DNA from: a bacterium
GTDB taxonomy: Bacteria > UBP15 > UBA6099
Assembly: GCA_029564595.1 (NCBI GenBank)
Contig: JAKQPS010000005.1
Location: forward strand, 1 to 64,000
Direction: 5' to 3'
Length of the DNA stretch: 64,000 nt
Each line of letters starts with the position of its first letter. Within the stretch, counting starts at the first letter, position 1. Shown piece by piece: positions 6,980 to 15,177 of the stretch. The position numbers were made by a program, and so were the translations under genes. The notes under the pieces are model-generated. The model saw nothing but the letters and a program-made list of their open reading frames with translations. It had not been told where the DNA came from and made no database searches.

Positions 6980-9418
6980 ATGAGCGACGACTCTTCAACC
7001 AGAGAAGATTTTAAAGAAATCCCTGAAACAATGCCAGTGATTCCGTTGATCGGAACCATGATTTATCCGTTCATGGTCGTTCCGTATTTCGTTCAGGGCG
7101 AGAATAACGAAAAAGCGGTGGACGCCGCGATGGAAAACGACCACTACATATTTGCCGCAAGCGTAAGAAATTCAAGCTCCTCAAATAAAACGCCCGCAAA
7201 AGAAGACCTCTTTGAGGTTGGCGCGGTAGCTTCGATAATAAGGCTGATGCGGGTTCCGTCGGGCGGCATAAAAATCCTTGCGCAGGGACTTTTTAGAGCA
7301 AAAGCGTCTTCGCTGACCGATCACCCTTCGGGCTTCATCACAGCGAACGTTGAGCTTATTGAAGAATCTCCTGTCGAACCTTCCCCGGAACTGGAAGCTT
7401 TAATCAGAATCGTAAGGGAGCAGGTCCGCCGCGCGGTGAACTTGGGAAAACCTCTGCCTGAAGAATTCGTCCTGATGATCAATAAAATGGGCGAACCGGG
7501 CAAACTCGCCGACTTAATTTCATCCGCTTTCGACCTAAGCCCTGAAGAGTCTCAGTCGGCGCTGGAAGAATTCGACCCGCAGAAAAGACTCGCTTTCGTC
7601 TCTAAAGCGATAACGCGGGAACTTGAAATCCTTGAGATCCAGAACAAGATTAAAACAAATGTGCAGTCGGAAATGGAAGACAATCAAAAAAAGTATGTTT
7701 TGAAAGAACAGCTCAAAGCGATACAGAAAGAATTGGGACAGGATGATCCGCGCAAATCCGAAATCGACGAGCTTCGCAGAGCGATTTCTGAAGCAAAGAT
7801 GTCCGATACCGCTGAAAAGCAATCTCTAAAAGAACTCGAACGTCTTGAAAGAATGCATCCCGACGCGGCGGAGGCCAACGTCATCCGGACATATATCGAC
7901 TGGATGCTGGCTCTGCCGTGGAACAAATCCACAAAAGACAGGATAGACCTCGACCGGGCGCGAAAAATCCTTGATGCAGACCATTACGGTTTGGAAAAGG
8001 TGAAAGACCGGATAATAGAGGCTCTCGCGGTCCGGAAATTGAAGCCGGACGCCAGAAGCCCGATAATTTGTTTTGTGGGGCCTCCGGGAGTGGGAAAAAC
8101 CTCTCTAGGCCAATCGATAGCGCGCGCCATAGGACGCAGCTTCGTCAGGTTTTCAGTCGGCGGCGTGAGAGACGAGGCCGAGATTCGAGGCCATCGGCGC
8201 ACTTATGTGGGGGCCCTCCCCGGTCGAATTGTCAACGGTTTGAAGACCGCCGGCTCGAAAAACCCTGTCTTCATGATCGATGAAATAGACAAAATCGGCT
8301 CCGACTACAGAGGAGACCCATCGTCAGCGCTACTCGAAGTGCTCGATCCCGAACAAAACAACTCCTTCGCCGATCACTACCTTGATGTCCCCTTTGATCT
8401 TTCTCAAGTCATGTTCATTACAACAGCCAACATCTTGGACACCATTCCCGGCCCGCTGCGCGACAGGATGGAAGTGATACACATTCACGGCTACACCGAG
8501 GATGAAAAGCTTAACATAGCCGTCAGATATCTTATTCCGCGTCAGTGCGAAGCTTCGGGGCTGGACAATAAAAAAGTCAGGTTCCTCAAGCATGCCGTAC
8601 AGAGCATAATCGGAGGATACACTCGAGAAGCCGGCGTCAGGAATCTAGAGAGAGAAATAGGAAAAATATGCAGAAAAATCGCGACAAGAGTCGCTAAAGG
8701 GTCAAGAATAAAATCTTTCACAGTCGCCGCAAGCGATGTGGTCAAATACCTCGGCCCCCCGCGAGCCGAAATATCGTCCCGCAGAAAACGCGACCAGATA
8801 GGAGTCGTCAACGGATTGGCATGGACGCCTTCCGGCGGCGAGACGCTCACAATCGAAGCGATCGTAATGGACGGCAAAGGAAAACTGACTCTGACAGGCC
8901 AGCTTGGAGATATTATGAAGGAGTCCGCACAAGCCGCTTTAAGCTACGCGCGCAGCAGAGCGAACGACTTCGGATTCGCCCCCGACAACGTCGATAAAAA
9001 AGACATCCACATCCATGTGCCTGCGGGAGCGATACCGAAAGACGGCCCGTCAGCGGGAGTGGCAATGTTCACCGCGCTTCTTTCGGCTTTCACAAGAAAA
9101 CCTGTCCGCCGCGACGTTGCTATGACCGGAGAGATTTCTCTTCGCGGGGCCGTTTTGCCCATCGGCGGACTTAAACAGAAGCTTCTGGCCGCGCGAAGAG
9201 AAGGCATCAAAACCGTTCTGGTTCCTTTGTCGAACAAAAATGATATTTCAGATATGGATTCCCGAGATATCGGATACTTAGAGATTAAATATCTGGAATT
9301 CGTGGATGATATTCTTCCTTATGTGTTCAGGGATGGCGGAGCGAAGACAGCAAAAACAGCGAAAACAGAAGTGAAAAAGAAGGCTTCGGCTCTAAAATCG
9401 AAAAAGACAAAAAACTAA
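6980..9418 (+). CDS. lon: ATP-dependent protease Lon (LonA type)
   Basis: An 812-residue cytosolic LonA protease that unfolds and degrades damaged and regulatory proteins. It shows the N-terminal substrate domain (about 15-210), a coiled-coil segment (about 220-300), the AAA+ module with Walker A GPPGVGKTS (367-375) and Walker B FMIDEID (431-437), and the Ser-Lys protease domain with Ser691 in KDGPSAG and Lys732 in GGLKQKLL. Length is normal for the family apart from an extra C-terminal tail of about 25 residues rich in Lys, Ala and Thr (from about 788). It is third in the kinase-Hsp20-Lon operon. Confidence 0.98.
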   Translation: MSDDSSTREDFKEIPETMPVIPLIGTMIYPFMVVPYFVQGENNEKAVDAAMENDHYIFAASVRNSSSSNKTPAKEDLFEVGAVASIIRLMRVPSGGIKILAQGLFRAKASSLTDHPSGFITANVELIEESPVEPSPELEALIRIVREQVRRAVNLGKPLPEEFVLMINKMGEPGKLADLISSAFDLSPEESQSALEEFDPQKRLAFVSKAITRELEILEIQNKIKTNVQSEMEDNQKKYVLKEQLKAIQKELGQDDPRKSEIDELRRAISEAKMSDTAEKQSLKELERLERMHPDAAEANVIRTYIDWMLALPWNKSTKDRIDLDRARKILDADHYGLEKVKDRIIEALAVRKLKPDARSPIICFVGPPGVGKTSLGQSIARAIGRSFVRFSVGGVRDEAEIRGHRRTYVGALPGRIVNGLKTAGSKNPVFMIDEIDKIGSDYRGDPSSALLEVLDPEQNNSFADHYLDVPFDLSQVMFITTANILDTIPGPLRDRMEVIHIHGYTEDEKLNIAVRYLIPRQCEASGLDNKKVRFLKHAVQSIIGGYTREAGVRNLEREIGKICRKIATRVAKGSRIKSFTVAASDVVKYLGPPRAEISSRRKRDQIGVVNGLAWTPSGGETLTIEAIVMDGKGKLTLTGQLGDIMKESAQAALSYARSRANDFGFAPDNVDKKDIHIHVPAGAIPKDGPSAGVAMFTALLSAFTRKPVRRDVAMTGEISLRGAVLPIGGLKQKLLAARREGIKTVLVPLSNKNDISDMDSRDIGYLEIKYLEFVDDILPYVFRDGGAKTAKTAKTEVKKKASALKSKKTKN

Positions 9419-9457
9419 CCTGTCCAAGTTCCGATTCATGGATAGGGTTGCCTCTGA

Positions 9458-9943
9458 TTACAATCTTATAATTTCGCCTGTGATACTTTTTCCATTCAGC
9501 GTTAGGATGCCCACAGAAAAAAACGGAGCGAACCGACGGTCTGTCGGAGAACCCGGGTTGAACATGAGCGCGCCCGCCACGGAACTGTTGAAAGGCTGAT
9601 GAGAATGACCGAAAACCACGCACGAGACTGATTCATCGAACTGGGTCCGCGCCCGAATAGGCAAATCTCCCGGAGCGCCCCAGCCGTGGATAAGCCCTAT
9701 CTTAATATTTCCGATTTCAATGATTCGCTTGTCTGGAAGATTTGCGGATTCGCCGCTATCCATATTCCCGCGCACGGCCTTTACAGGGGCGACAACCTCC
9801 AACTCCTCGAGAACGCTCATATCCACAATGTCCCCTGCGTGCAGAATCATATCCACGCCGGCAAAAGCGGCGACCGCGCTCGAAGGGAGCGCTCTAGCAG
9901 CCGTCGGCACGTGGGTGTCTGAAATCACGCCTATCTTCTTCAT
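9458..9943 (-). CDS. YfcE/MJ0936-type metallophosphoesterase
   Basis: A calcineurin-like phosphoesterase of about 161 residues. Metal ligands are seen in ISDTHVP (Asp, His), HAGDIVD (Asp), RGNMD (Asn), and the late GWGAPG and GHSHQP histidines. Such proteins hydrolyse phosphodiesters, often with little specificity. The open frame runs upstream into the PLD gene; I prefer the ATG at 9943, one base after that gene's stop and preceded by GGGCGGA, over the ATG at 9952 that overlaps it. It is last in a tight minus-strand group with two nuclease-like genes. Confidence 0.88.
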   Translation of the reverse strand: MKKIGVISDTHVPTAARALPSSAVAAFAGVDMILHAGDIVDMSVLEELEVVAPVKAVRGNMDSGESANLPDKRIIEIGNIKIGLIHGWGAPGDLPIRARTQFDESVSCVVFGHSHQPFNSSVAGALMFNPGSPTDRRFAPFFSVGILTLNGKSITGEIIRL

Positions 9944-9944
9944 C

Positions 9945-10490
9945 CTAATCATTCCGCCCGAACGGCGACTCCAGAGGAACCGGACACTGCCGTTTTCTAC
10001 CGCATTTTCGGCACATTTCTCCTGTCCATATCCGATCGTATTTGTCCGCAACAGTATCCATTATGCCGTCTTCATCCGTTAGAATGCCCATCTCGAAATT
10101 CCTTCTTGTCTGCCCTTTCATGCCCAAACCCGCGCCGGTGAAGTTGGCGCTCCCCATATACAACAGCTTGCTGTCAACCAACACGCATTTGAAATGAGTG
10201 CGGACGCATCTGCGCATATCGAAGAAACGGGAAAATTCAGGAGAAGCGCCGGCCTTCAATTCGTGAAGGATAGAGCCTGACGGCACGCCTGAATGCAGCA
10301 ACCTCACGGCAACGCGCCGCGAAGCAAGCTCCTTAAAAAAATCCATTGAGGATTCAACTTCATTCTCATTGACCGACATCATGAGGTTCTTTACGTTGGC
10401 TGTGGCGATCCACACCGAATGCCGCGCGCGCCTAAGCCCGCGCTCTATCACTTCGCTGTAGACCTCGTCATCCCGAAGAAGCTTCAGCAT
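9945..10490 (-). CDS. PLD-like nuclease with a single HKD motif and Cys tail
   Basis: A 181-residue phospholipase-D-like protein. There is one HxK(x)4D motif: His99, Lys101, Asp106, followed by GSANFTGAG, the typical PLD strand. Single-motif members act as dimers and are often nucleases. The C-terminus carries CRKCGRKRQC (Cys160, 163, 169), which could bind zinc or nucleic acid; a fourth ligand is not obvious. It overlaps the end of the upstream TatD gene by 23 bases and abuts the phosphoesterase gene, so the three are co-translated. No signal peptide is seen, so it should act in the cytosol. Confidence 0.82.
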   Translation of the reverse strand: MLKLLRDDEVYSEVIERGLRRARHSVWIATANVKNLMMSVNENEVESSMDFFKELASRRVAVRLLHSGVPSGSILHELKAGASPEFSRFFDMRRCVRTHFKCVLVDSKLLYMGSANFTGAGLGMKGQTRRNFEMGILTDEDGIMDTVADKYDRIWTGEMCRKCGRKRQCPVPLESPFGRND

Positions 10491-11286
10491 CCGCCGCTCC
10501 GATTTTCGATTGAAGGAAATCCGCTGCCGCTCCGCCGAACAAATCTATGGTATTTCGTGTGGAACAAACGGCAATGCTCTCCACGGTTTCATCTCGAATT
10601 TCAGCTATCTTCTCCGCTATGAGAGGAATATACGAAGGCTCGTTCCTTTTGCCGCGATGCCTCTGAGGCGCTAAAAACGGACAGTCAGTTTCGAGCAGCA
10701 GTCTTTCGGAGGGAACCGCTTTTAAAACCGACTGAAGGCGCGCGCTGTTGTTGTACGTCGCCGGCCCTCCTACCGAGATGTTCAAACCAAAATCGAGCGT
10801 CTGCTTCAGAAATTCGATGTCGCCGGAGAAGCAGTGCATGACGCCTTTCAAGGGAGCGTGCGCGCGGATCATGGACGCCATGTCGGCCTCTGCCTCGCGG
10901 CAATGAAAAATCAACGGCAACCCGCGCGCCGCGCAGAGCTCCAGTTGCTTTTCAAAGGAGTCCCGCTGTTTTTTCCTAGGAGCTATGTCCCTGAAATAAT
11001 CGAGGCCGAACTCTCCGACGCCTATATATCTTCCTTTGTATTCTTCGAGAAAATCCTCGAACGCGGGATGGTCGTATTTGGCGGCCTCGTGAGGATGAAA
11101 CCCCACGATTGGGAACACCATAGGGTATTTTTCAGAATTTGCGATTACCTGCTTATTCGTCGGTTCGTCGAGTCCGACATCGAAAACGGCCGCGACTCCG
11201 GCCTTTTCCGCCCGGCTCACAACTTCGTCTCTATCGTTGTCGTAATCCTTGAAAAAAATATGAGAATGAGTGTCTGCAAAAATCAT
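10468..11286 (-). CDS. TatD-family metal-dependent hydrolase (DNase)
   Basis: A 272-residue TIM-barrel amidohydrolase of the TatD family. Visible ligands and motifs: ADTHSHIF at the N-terminus, GEFGLDYF (metal-binding Glu), FHCREAE, MHCFSGD, and LLLETDCPFLAPQ with the catalytic Asp. Family members show 3'-5' exonuclease or DNase activity in repair and also RNA trimming. The length is normal. It is often downstream of metG in other genomes; here metG is 6 kb away. It heads the overlapping TatD-PLD-phosphoesterase group, which suggests a shared nucleic-acid processing role (inference). Confidence 0.93.
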   Translation of the reverse strand: MIFADTHSHIFFKDYDNDRDEVVSRAEKAGVAAVFDVGLDEPTNKQVIANSEKYPMVFPIVGFHPHEAAKYDHPAFEDFLEEYKGRYIGVGEFGLDYFRDIAPRKKQRDSFEKQLELCAARGLPLIFHCREAEADMASMIRAHAPLKGVMHCFSGDIEFLKQTLDFGLNISVGGPATYNNSARLQSVLKAVPSERLLLETDCPFLAPQRHRGKRNEPSYIPLIAEKIAEIRDETVESIAVCSTRNTIDLFGGAAADFLQSKIGAADAEASSG

Positions 11287-11310
11287 CTTAGTCTGCCCGG
11301 AACAGAGGGA

Positions 11311-11640
11311 CTATATCATGTCCGCGAACCGCTTCTCCGGTTCGGTTTTTTTCATTTCCCATTCGCCGACTCTAGGTTTATAAACAAGCTGAACCGGCCC
11401 GTATTCCTTCAAATCCACAAGAAAATGATCTTCCACTTCATAGTTGTCCAAGTGAGTAATCTTTCTCCTGTAAACGAGCATCCCCACTTCATAATTCCTT
11501 CCGTTCATGATAACTCTGCGAGGCGTTTCTCCCGCTTTGTAACCCGCGTAAGCCTCGACTTGAACTTTTTCTCTATCCGCGTCAGCCGCCATATATGTCT
11601 CCATAGAAAAACGTTTATTTTCTTTGGTAAAAACTGTCAA
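11311..11640 (-). CDS. Small protein of unknown function
   Basis: I do not recognise this 109-residue protein. It is predicted soluble and rich in beta strand and charged residues, with no signal peptide, membrane helix or Cys motif. The stretch VGMLVYRRKITHLDNYEVEDHF followed by VDLKEYGPV looks like a small barrel or SH3-like fold, but this is only a secondary-structure impression. The longest start is TTG at 11640, directly after the cupin stop (TGATTG); an ATG at 11604 lacks a ribosome site. It lies 24 bases before TatD, so it is probably in the same operon. Confidence 0.6.
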   Translation of the reverse strand: MTVFTKENKRFSMETYMAADADREKVQVEAYAGYKAGETPRRVIMNGRNYEVGMLVYRRKITHLDNYEVEDHFLVDLKEYGPVQLVYKPRVGEWEMKKTEPEKRFADMI

Positions 11641-12000
11641 TCATTTCCCGCAAGCTGCGCCGCCGGATTGAACGATAGGCACTAGACACATCACCCTAAG
11701 AAGCGTCCCGCCGGTATTTCTGAACTGGTGCAGTTCTCCTCCCGGCACGAACACGGCGTCCCCCGCCTTCGCCCGCTTGGAGCCTTCGGCGCTTGTCGCC
11801 TCGCACTCCCCTTCCAACACATAAACCTCATGTTCCCAGTCGTGCGTGTGCAAGGGAGTGTATCCGCCGGGTTGGATGTCGAATATGCGCATCGCGAAAG
11901 TCGGAGCTCCGTCGTTTCCATCAATCACCCATCTGACTTCCGTCCCCTCGACTCCTTCAACCTTCTGCGGAACTACCGACATAGCGTTCTTGATTATCAT
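11641..12000 (-). CDS. Cupin-domain protein
   Basis: A 119-residue single-domain cupin. The first cupin motif gives metal ligands in LHTHDWEHEVYVLEGE and the second has GELHQF, so the three-His, one-Glu site is complete. Small cupins of this kind include isomerases, dioxygenases and sugar-binding regulators, and the substrate cannot be told. The open frame starts upstream, but ATG 12000 has GGAGAGAG five bases ahead and starts the conserved part. It lies between a GH1 glycosidase and the small unknown protein on the same strand. Confidence 0.88.
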   Translation of the reverse strand: MIIKNAMSVVPQKVEGVEGTEVRWVIDGNDGAPTFAMRIFDIQPGGYTPLHTHDWEHEVYVLEGECEATSAEGSKRAKAGDAVFVPGGELHQFRNTGGTLLRVMCLVPIVQSGGAACGK

Positions 12001-12084
12001 GCGCTCTCTCCAAAATAACCGCGAAGTAATTATAACAGATAAAAGCTCCGCCGACACCGTTGTCGAATACAAGCCCAATCGTCA

Positions 12085-13428
12085 TCAGGATTCAAAAACC
12101 TCTTCTATCACGTTCGGCGCGTATTTTTCAGCCAATTCTCTTGTGATTTTTCCGGTTCGGGCGATTTCCCCGTACATGTAAGCGCTGGGCCGGGGTTTTC
12201 TATTCAGCGTCCCCGGCTCCACTTCCACTAGGCCGAACTTCTTTTCGAATCCCAGCTTCCACTCGAAGTTGTCTATGTACGACCATTGGAAATAGCCCCT
12301 GACATCCACTCCGTCGTCTATCGCGCGCTTGACCTGTTTGAGATGCCTTAGGAGATAGCCGGGCCTCTGCGCGTCCGTCGCGTCAGCGATGCCGTTTTCC
12401 AGAATATAAACCGGCTTGCCATAGCGGGCGGCATCCTTGATGACATTGTAGAATCCCGGCGGGTAAACCTCGTATCCCATTGCGGTCGTCTCAGCGCCTT
12501 CCGGCAGATACAAAAAATCGTTCAGACTGCCAGGTATCTTCTTCAGGTTGAAATTAATTCGCATGCGCGTGTAATAGTTAACGCCGGAATAACTGAAAGA
12601 ATCCTTGAGTCCGGAAATCTTTTCGTTGAAGCCGAAAGGCGGCGAAACCTTGCCGGAGCTTAATGCTTTAGGAAAAGCGTCGTTGTGAAAAAACCTTATG
12701 AATTTATGAATGGCGCTGTCCAGAATATTGTCGGGATTCACCGGAGCGGCGTCCACGACCGCCTGAGCTATTCCGATAAGCGGCTCATCGCTCTCTCCTG
12801 AGCGACGCCACGCGTCGAGTATCCTTCTTCTCGCTTCAACATGCGCCTTTAAGAGATTCTTGAAAACCGTTCTTGCTTCATTCCAACTCCGTCTTTCGGG
12901 CGGAAATTCTCCGAACAGATGGCCCGCGATAACTGGAACCATCGGTTCGTTCAACGTGCACCAGATATCAACTTTTCCATATACTCTTTCGACGACTTTT
13001 TTAACGAATCTGCCGAATAATTCCGGGCTGTCCTCAGCCGTCCACCCTCCGCGCTTAGCCATCCATTTCGGCAACGGCCAGTGATAGAGCGTTAGGCATG
13101 CCTTCAGCCCTCTGGCGCGAAGTTCGTCGAGAACTTTCTCGTAATGCCTCAAAGCGTCCTCGCTAAACACGCCCCTCTCAGGCTCGACTCGCGCCCACTC
13201 GACTGAAAAACGAAACGAGTTATAACCCAAATCGCTCATCAACTTAAAATCTTCCGGATACCGGTTTAGCATGTCAGCCGCGGCCCCTGAAACTGTGCCA
13301 TCTGCTATCTTGCCCTTTTTCTCCCATTCCCACCAGTCCGAATTCACATTATGGCCTTCCGCCTGATGTGAACACACTGCGGTTCCCCACAAAAAATCTT
13401 CTGGAAATTCAATAAGGTTAATAGACAT
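12085..13428 (-). CDS. Glycoside hydrolase family 1 (beta-glycosidase)
   Basis: A 447-residue GH1 retaining beta-glycosidase, cytosolic (no signal peptide). The N-terminus FPEDFLWGTAVCSHQAEG is the family signature. The acid/base Glu161 lies in CTLNEP and the nucleophile Glu344 in YILENG. Members hydrolyse beta-glucosides, galactosides or fucosides. ATG 13428 is chosen because GGGGTGG precedes it and the family start follows directly; the 29 extra codons upstream do not fit. With the GH4 enzyme at 45003 it points to use of oligosaccharides or glycosides. Confidence 0.95.
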   Translation of the reverse strand: MSINLIEFPEDFLWGTAVCSHQAEGHNVNSDWWEWEKKGKIADGTVSGAAADMLNRYPEDFKLMSDLGYNSFRFSVEWARVEPERGVFSEDALRHYEKVLDELRARGLKACLTLYHWPLPKWMAKRGGWTAEDSPELFGRFVKKVVERVYGKVDIWCTLNEPMVPVIAGHLFGEFPPERRSWNEARTVFKNLLKAHVEARRRILDAWRRSGESDEPLIGIAQAVVDAAPVNPDNILDSAIHKFIRFFHNDAFPKALSSGKVSPPFGFNEKISGLKDSFSYSGVNYYTRMRINFNLKKIPGSLNDFLYLPEGAETTAMGYEVYPPGFYNVIKDAARYGKPVYILENGIADATDAQRPGYLLRHLKQVKRAIDDGVDVRGYFQWSYIDNFEWKLGFEKKFGLVEVEPGTLNRKPRPSAYMYGEIARTGKITRELAEKYAPNVIEEVFES

Positions 13429-13528
13429 ACCGCCACCCCAATTTTTTTTACGCCGAAATGATAGTAAATGCGCGCTTGCCATGTCAAATCCAGCTTCTGT
13501 GTTAGAATGAAACAAACGAGAGATATTT

Positions 13529-13556
13529 TTGCCTTTTTACTTAAAATGCATATAAT
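13529..13556 (+). promoter_or_regulatory. Sigma-70 promoter of STAS-FecR operon
   Basis: TTGCCT, a 16-base spacer, then a perfect TATAAT. The expected start site is near 13563 and the AGGAG ribosome site follows at 13566-13570, giving a very short leader. Confidence 0.7.
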
Positions 13557-13579
13557 TTGTATTCAAGGAGATGTCTGTA

Positions 13580-13915
13580 ATGTCTATTTTTACCCTTGAA
13601 AAAGAAACTATAGGCAACACTTTAGTTGTGAAACTGTCAGGAAGAATAGGCGGAGAAGCATCGACGGAGTTATACCGGGATGTCAAACAGTTGATAGAAG
13701 CGCATAAGAATTATGATTTTGCCTTGGATTTCAAACAGTTACAGTTTATCGACAGTTCCGGCCTCGGCTCGCTTGTGGCAATCAACTCTTCTCTTATGAA
13801 GCAAAACAGAAAACTCACATTGCTGGCAGTCCCCGGCGCGCTTATGGAGTTGCTGCGGATCACAAATCTTGACAGGGTTTTCACGATTAAGGACACGTTG
13901 GACACGACAGAATGA
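13580..13915 (+). CDS. STAS-domain anti-sigma factor antagonist
   Basis: A 111-residue single-domain STAS protein of the SpoIIAA/RsbV type. The motif FIDSSGLGSL holds the serine (59 or 60) that a switch kinase phosphorylates to turn binding off. In the family, the unphosphorylated form sequesters the kinase/anti-sigma factor. ATG 13580 is used because AGGAG lies nine bases ahead; the ATG at 13571 touches the AGGAG. The gene overlaps the FecR-domain gene by four bases (ATGA). No kinase is adjacent, but a SpoIIE-type phosphatase that could dephosphorylate this protein lies at 23292. Confidence 0.93.
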   Translation: MSIFTLEKETIGNTLVVKLSGRIGGEASTELYRDVKQLIEAHKNYDFALDFKQLQFIDSSGLGSLVAINSSLMKQNRKLTLLAVPGALMELLRITNLDRVFTIKDTLDTTE

Positions 13916-15144
13916 ATATGACGCGGACAACAGCGATAATCGCGATTGCGGCAATAGCGATTATTGCGTCTTCGGCGATCTCCCAGCCACCCTTGCCCGC
14001 TCCAAAAATTAAGGCGGTGCAGGGAAGAGTTCTATTAAGCGCGAACAACTCGGACTGGTTTCCTGCGCACGAAGAGGCAACAATACACGCCGGAATGAGC
14101 ATAATCGCTCCTGAGAACGCGATGATCGAGGTGCAATCCGGTCGCGCGCTTCAGTGGCATTTCGTAGGCCCCGGCAAGGGTTCTATCGGCAAACGTTCAA
14201 AAAACTCATCCGATTCCTCTTCATTCGACATAGATATATCTCAAGGTCACTTGGCGTTTGCTCTGAATTCCGCCGACGCTCCTGCGACTTTTATGGTGAA
14301 GACTCCATTCGGGATTGTTGAAACGACAAACGGGCTGTTCAGCGTTATTGCGGACGAAACATCCGCGATCGTGATAGCAGTTTCCGAAGGAAAGGCTTGC
14401 ATCGCGAGAGCCGAGCAGAAAAAAATCTGCGTTGAAAAAGACAAAATGCTTTTAATGGTTTCAGAAAAAAATAAACCGCCCAGAATAGAAGCGGTAGACC
14501 CGGAAATCAGAGCGGCATGGAAGAAATTCGACTGGATTGTCGTCGGTGAAAAACCCGAATTAAAAATAGTCCAGCCGCAAGACGGGATGTATTCAAACAA
14601 CTCCACGATTTATATCATCGGAACCGCTTCGCCCGGCTCTACTTTGACAGTAAACAACAAGCAAATCACCGTCGCCGCCGACGGCAGTTTCAACGGCAAC
14701 TACACCCTTTACGAAGGGGAAAACAAACTCGCGATTCAGGCAAGATCAAAAACCGGAAAAATCTCCTCGTTAACGCGAACTGTTTTTCTTGACACCACCC
14801 CGCCGCTCTTATCCATCAGCCAGCCTGCCGGAAGTTTCGATCCGACAACTATCGGAACTTGCGACAATAGATTTTGTTATATTCAGATTTTCGGGATAAC
14901 CGAACCCGGAGTGGCGTTAAGAATTAACGGAGTCGACGTAAGCCGCTTTATCGAAGACGACGGCAGTTTTTTAATTCAGGACTTCCCAGTCAAACACAAA
15001 GAACGAGCGCTCACCGTCGAAGCCGTGGACATGCACCGCCAACGCTCTTTCGACATCTTGAACATAATCGAGCCTCTTGATTCAGACGGCGACAACGTTC
15101 CCGACGCCATCGACGATTGTCCCTCGGACCCTTCCTGCAACTGA
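13912..15144 (+). CDS. Exported FecR-domain protein with TSP3-like end
   Basis: A 410-residue exported protein. A hydrophobic leader (about 5-25, low-complexity Ile/Ala) ends near SAISQPPLP. Residues 30-190 look like a FecR domain (GRVLLSANNSDWFPA, KTPFGIVETTNGLFSV). Residues 215-300 carry an Ig-like repeat (SPGSTLTVNNKQITV, DTTPPLL), with a second similar unit after it. The end DSDGDNVPDAIDDCPSDP is a thrombospondin type 3 calcium-binding motif. FecR domains in Gram-negatives sense envelope signals or bind surface glycans. Overlap with the STAS gene suggests an envelope input to partner switching, which is inference. Confidence 0.85.
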   Translation: MNMTRTTAIIAIAAIAIIASSAISQPPLPAPKIKAVQGRVLLSANNSDWFPAHEEATIHAGMSIIAPENAMIEVQSGRALQWHFVGPGKGSIGKRSKNSSDSSSFDIDISQGHLAFALNSADAPATFMVKTPFGIVETTNGLFSVIADETSAIVIAVSEGKACIARAEQKKICVEKDKMLLMVSEKNKPPRIEAVDPEIRAAWKKFDWIVVGEKPELKIVQPQDGMYSNNSTIYIIGTASPGSTLTVNNKQITVAADGSFNGNYTLYEGENKLAIQARSKTGKISSLTRTVFLDTTPPLLSISQPAGSFDPTTIGTCDNRFCYIQIFGITEPGVALRINGVDVSRFIEDDGSFLIQDFPVKHKERALTVEAVDMHRQRSFDILNIIEPLDSDGDNVPDAIDDCPSDPSCN

Positions 15145-15146
15145 TT

Positions 15147-15175
15147 CTTAGGCGCTGATTATCAATCAGGCTAAG
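15147..15175. terminator. Bidirectional hairpin between convergent genes
   Basis: CTGATT/AATCAG with a three-base loop, extended through a small internal loop by CTTAG/CTAAG, fills the 33-base gap between the stop codons of the FecR and radical SAM genes. Position and symmetry fit a shared terminator; there is no long T-run on either side. Confidence 0.6.
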
Positions 15176-15177
15176 GA

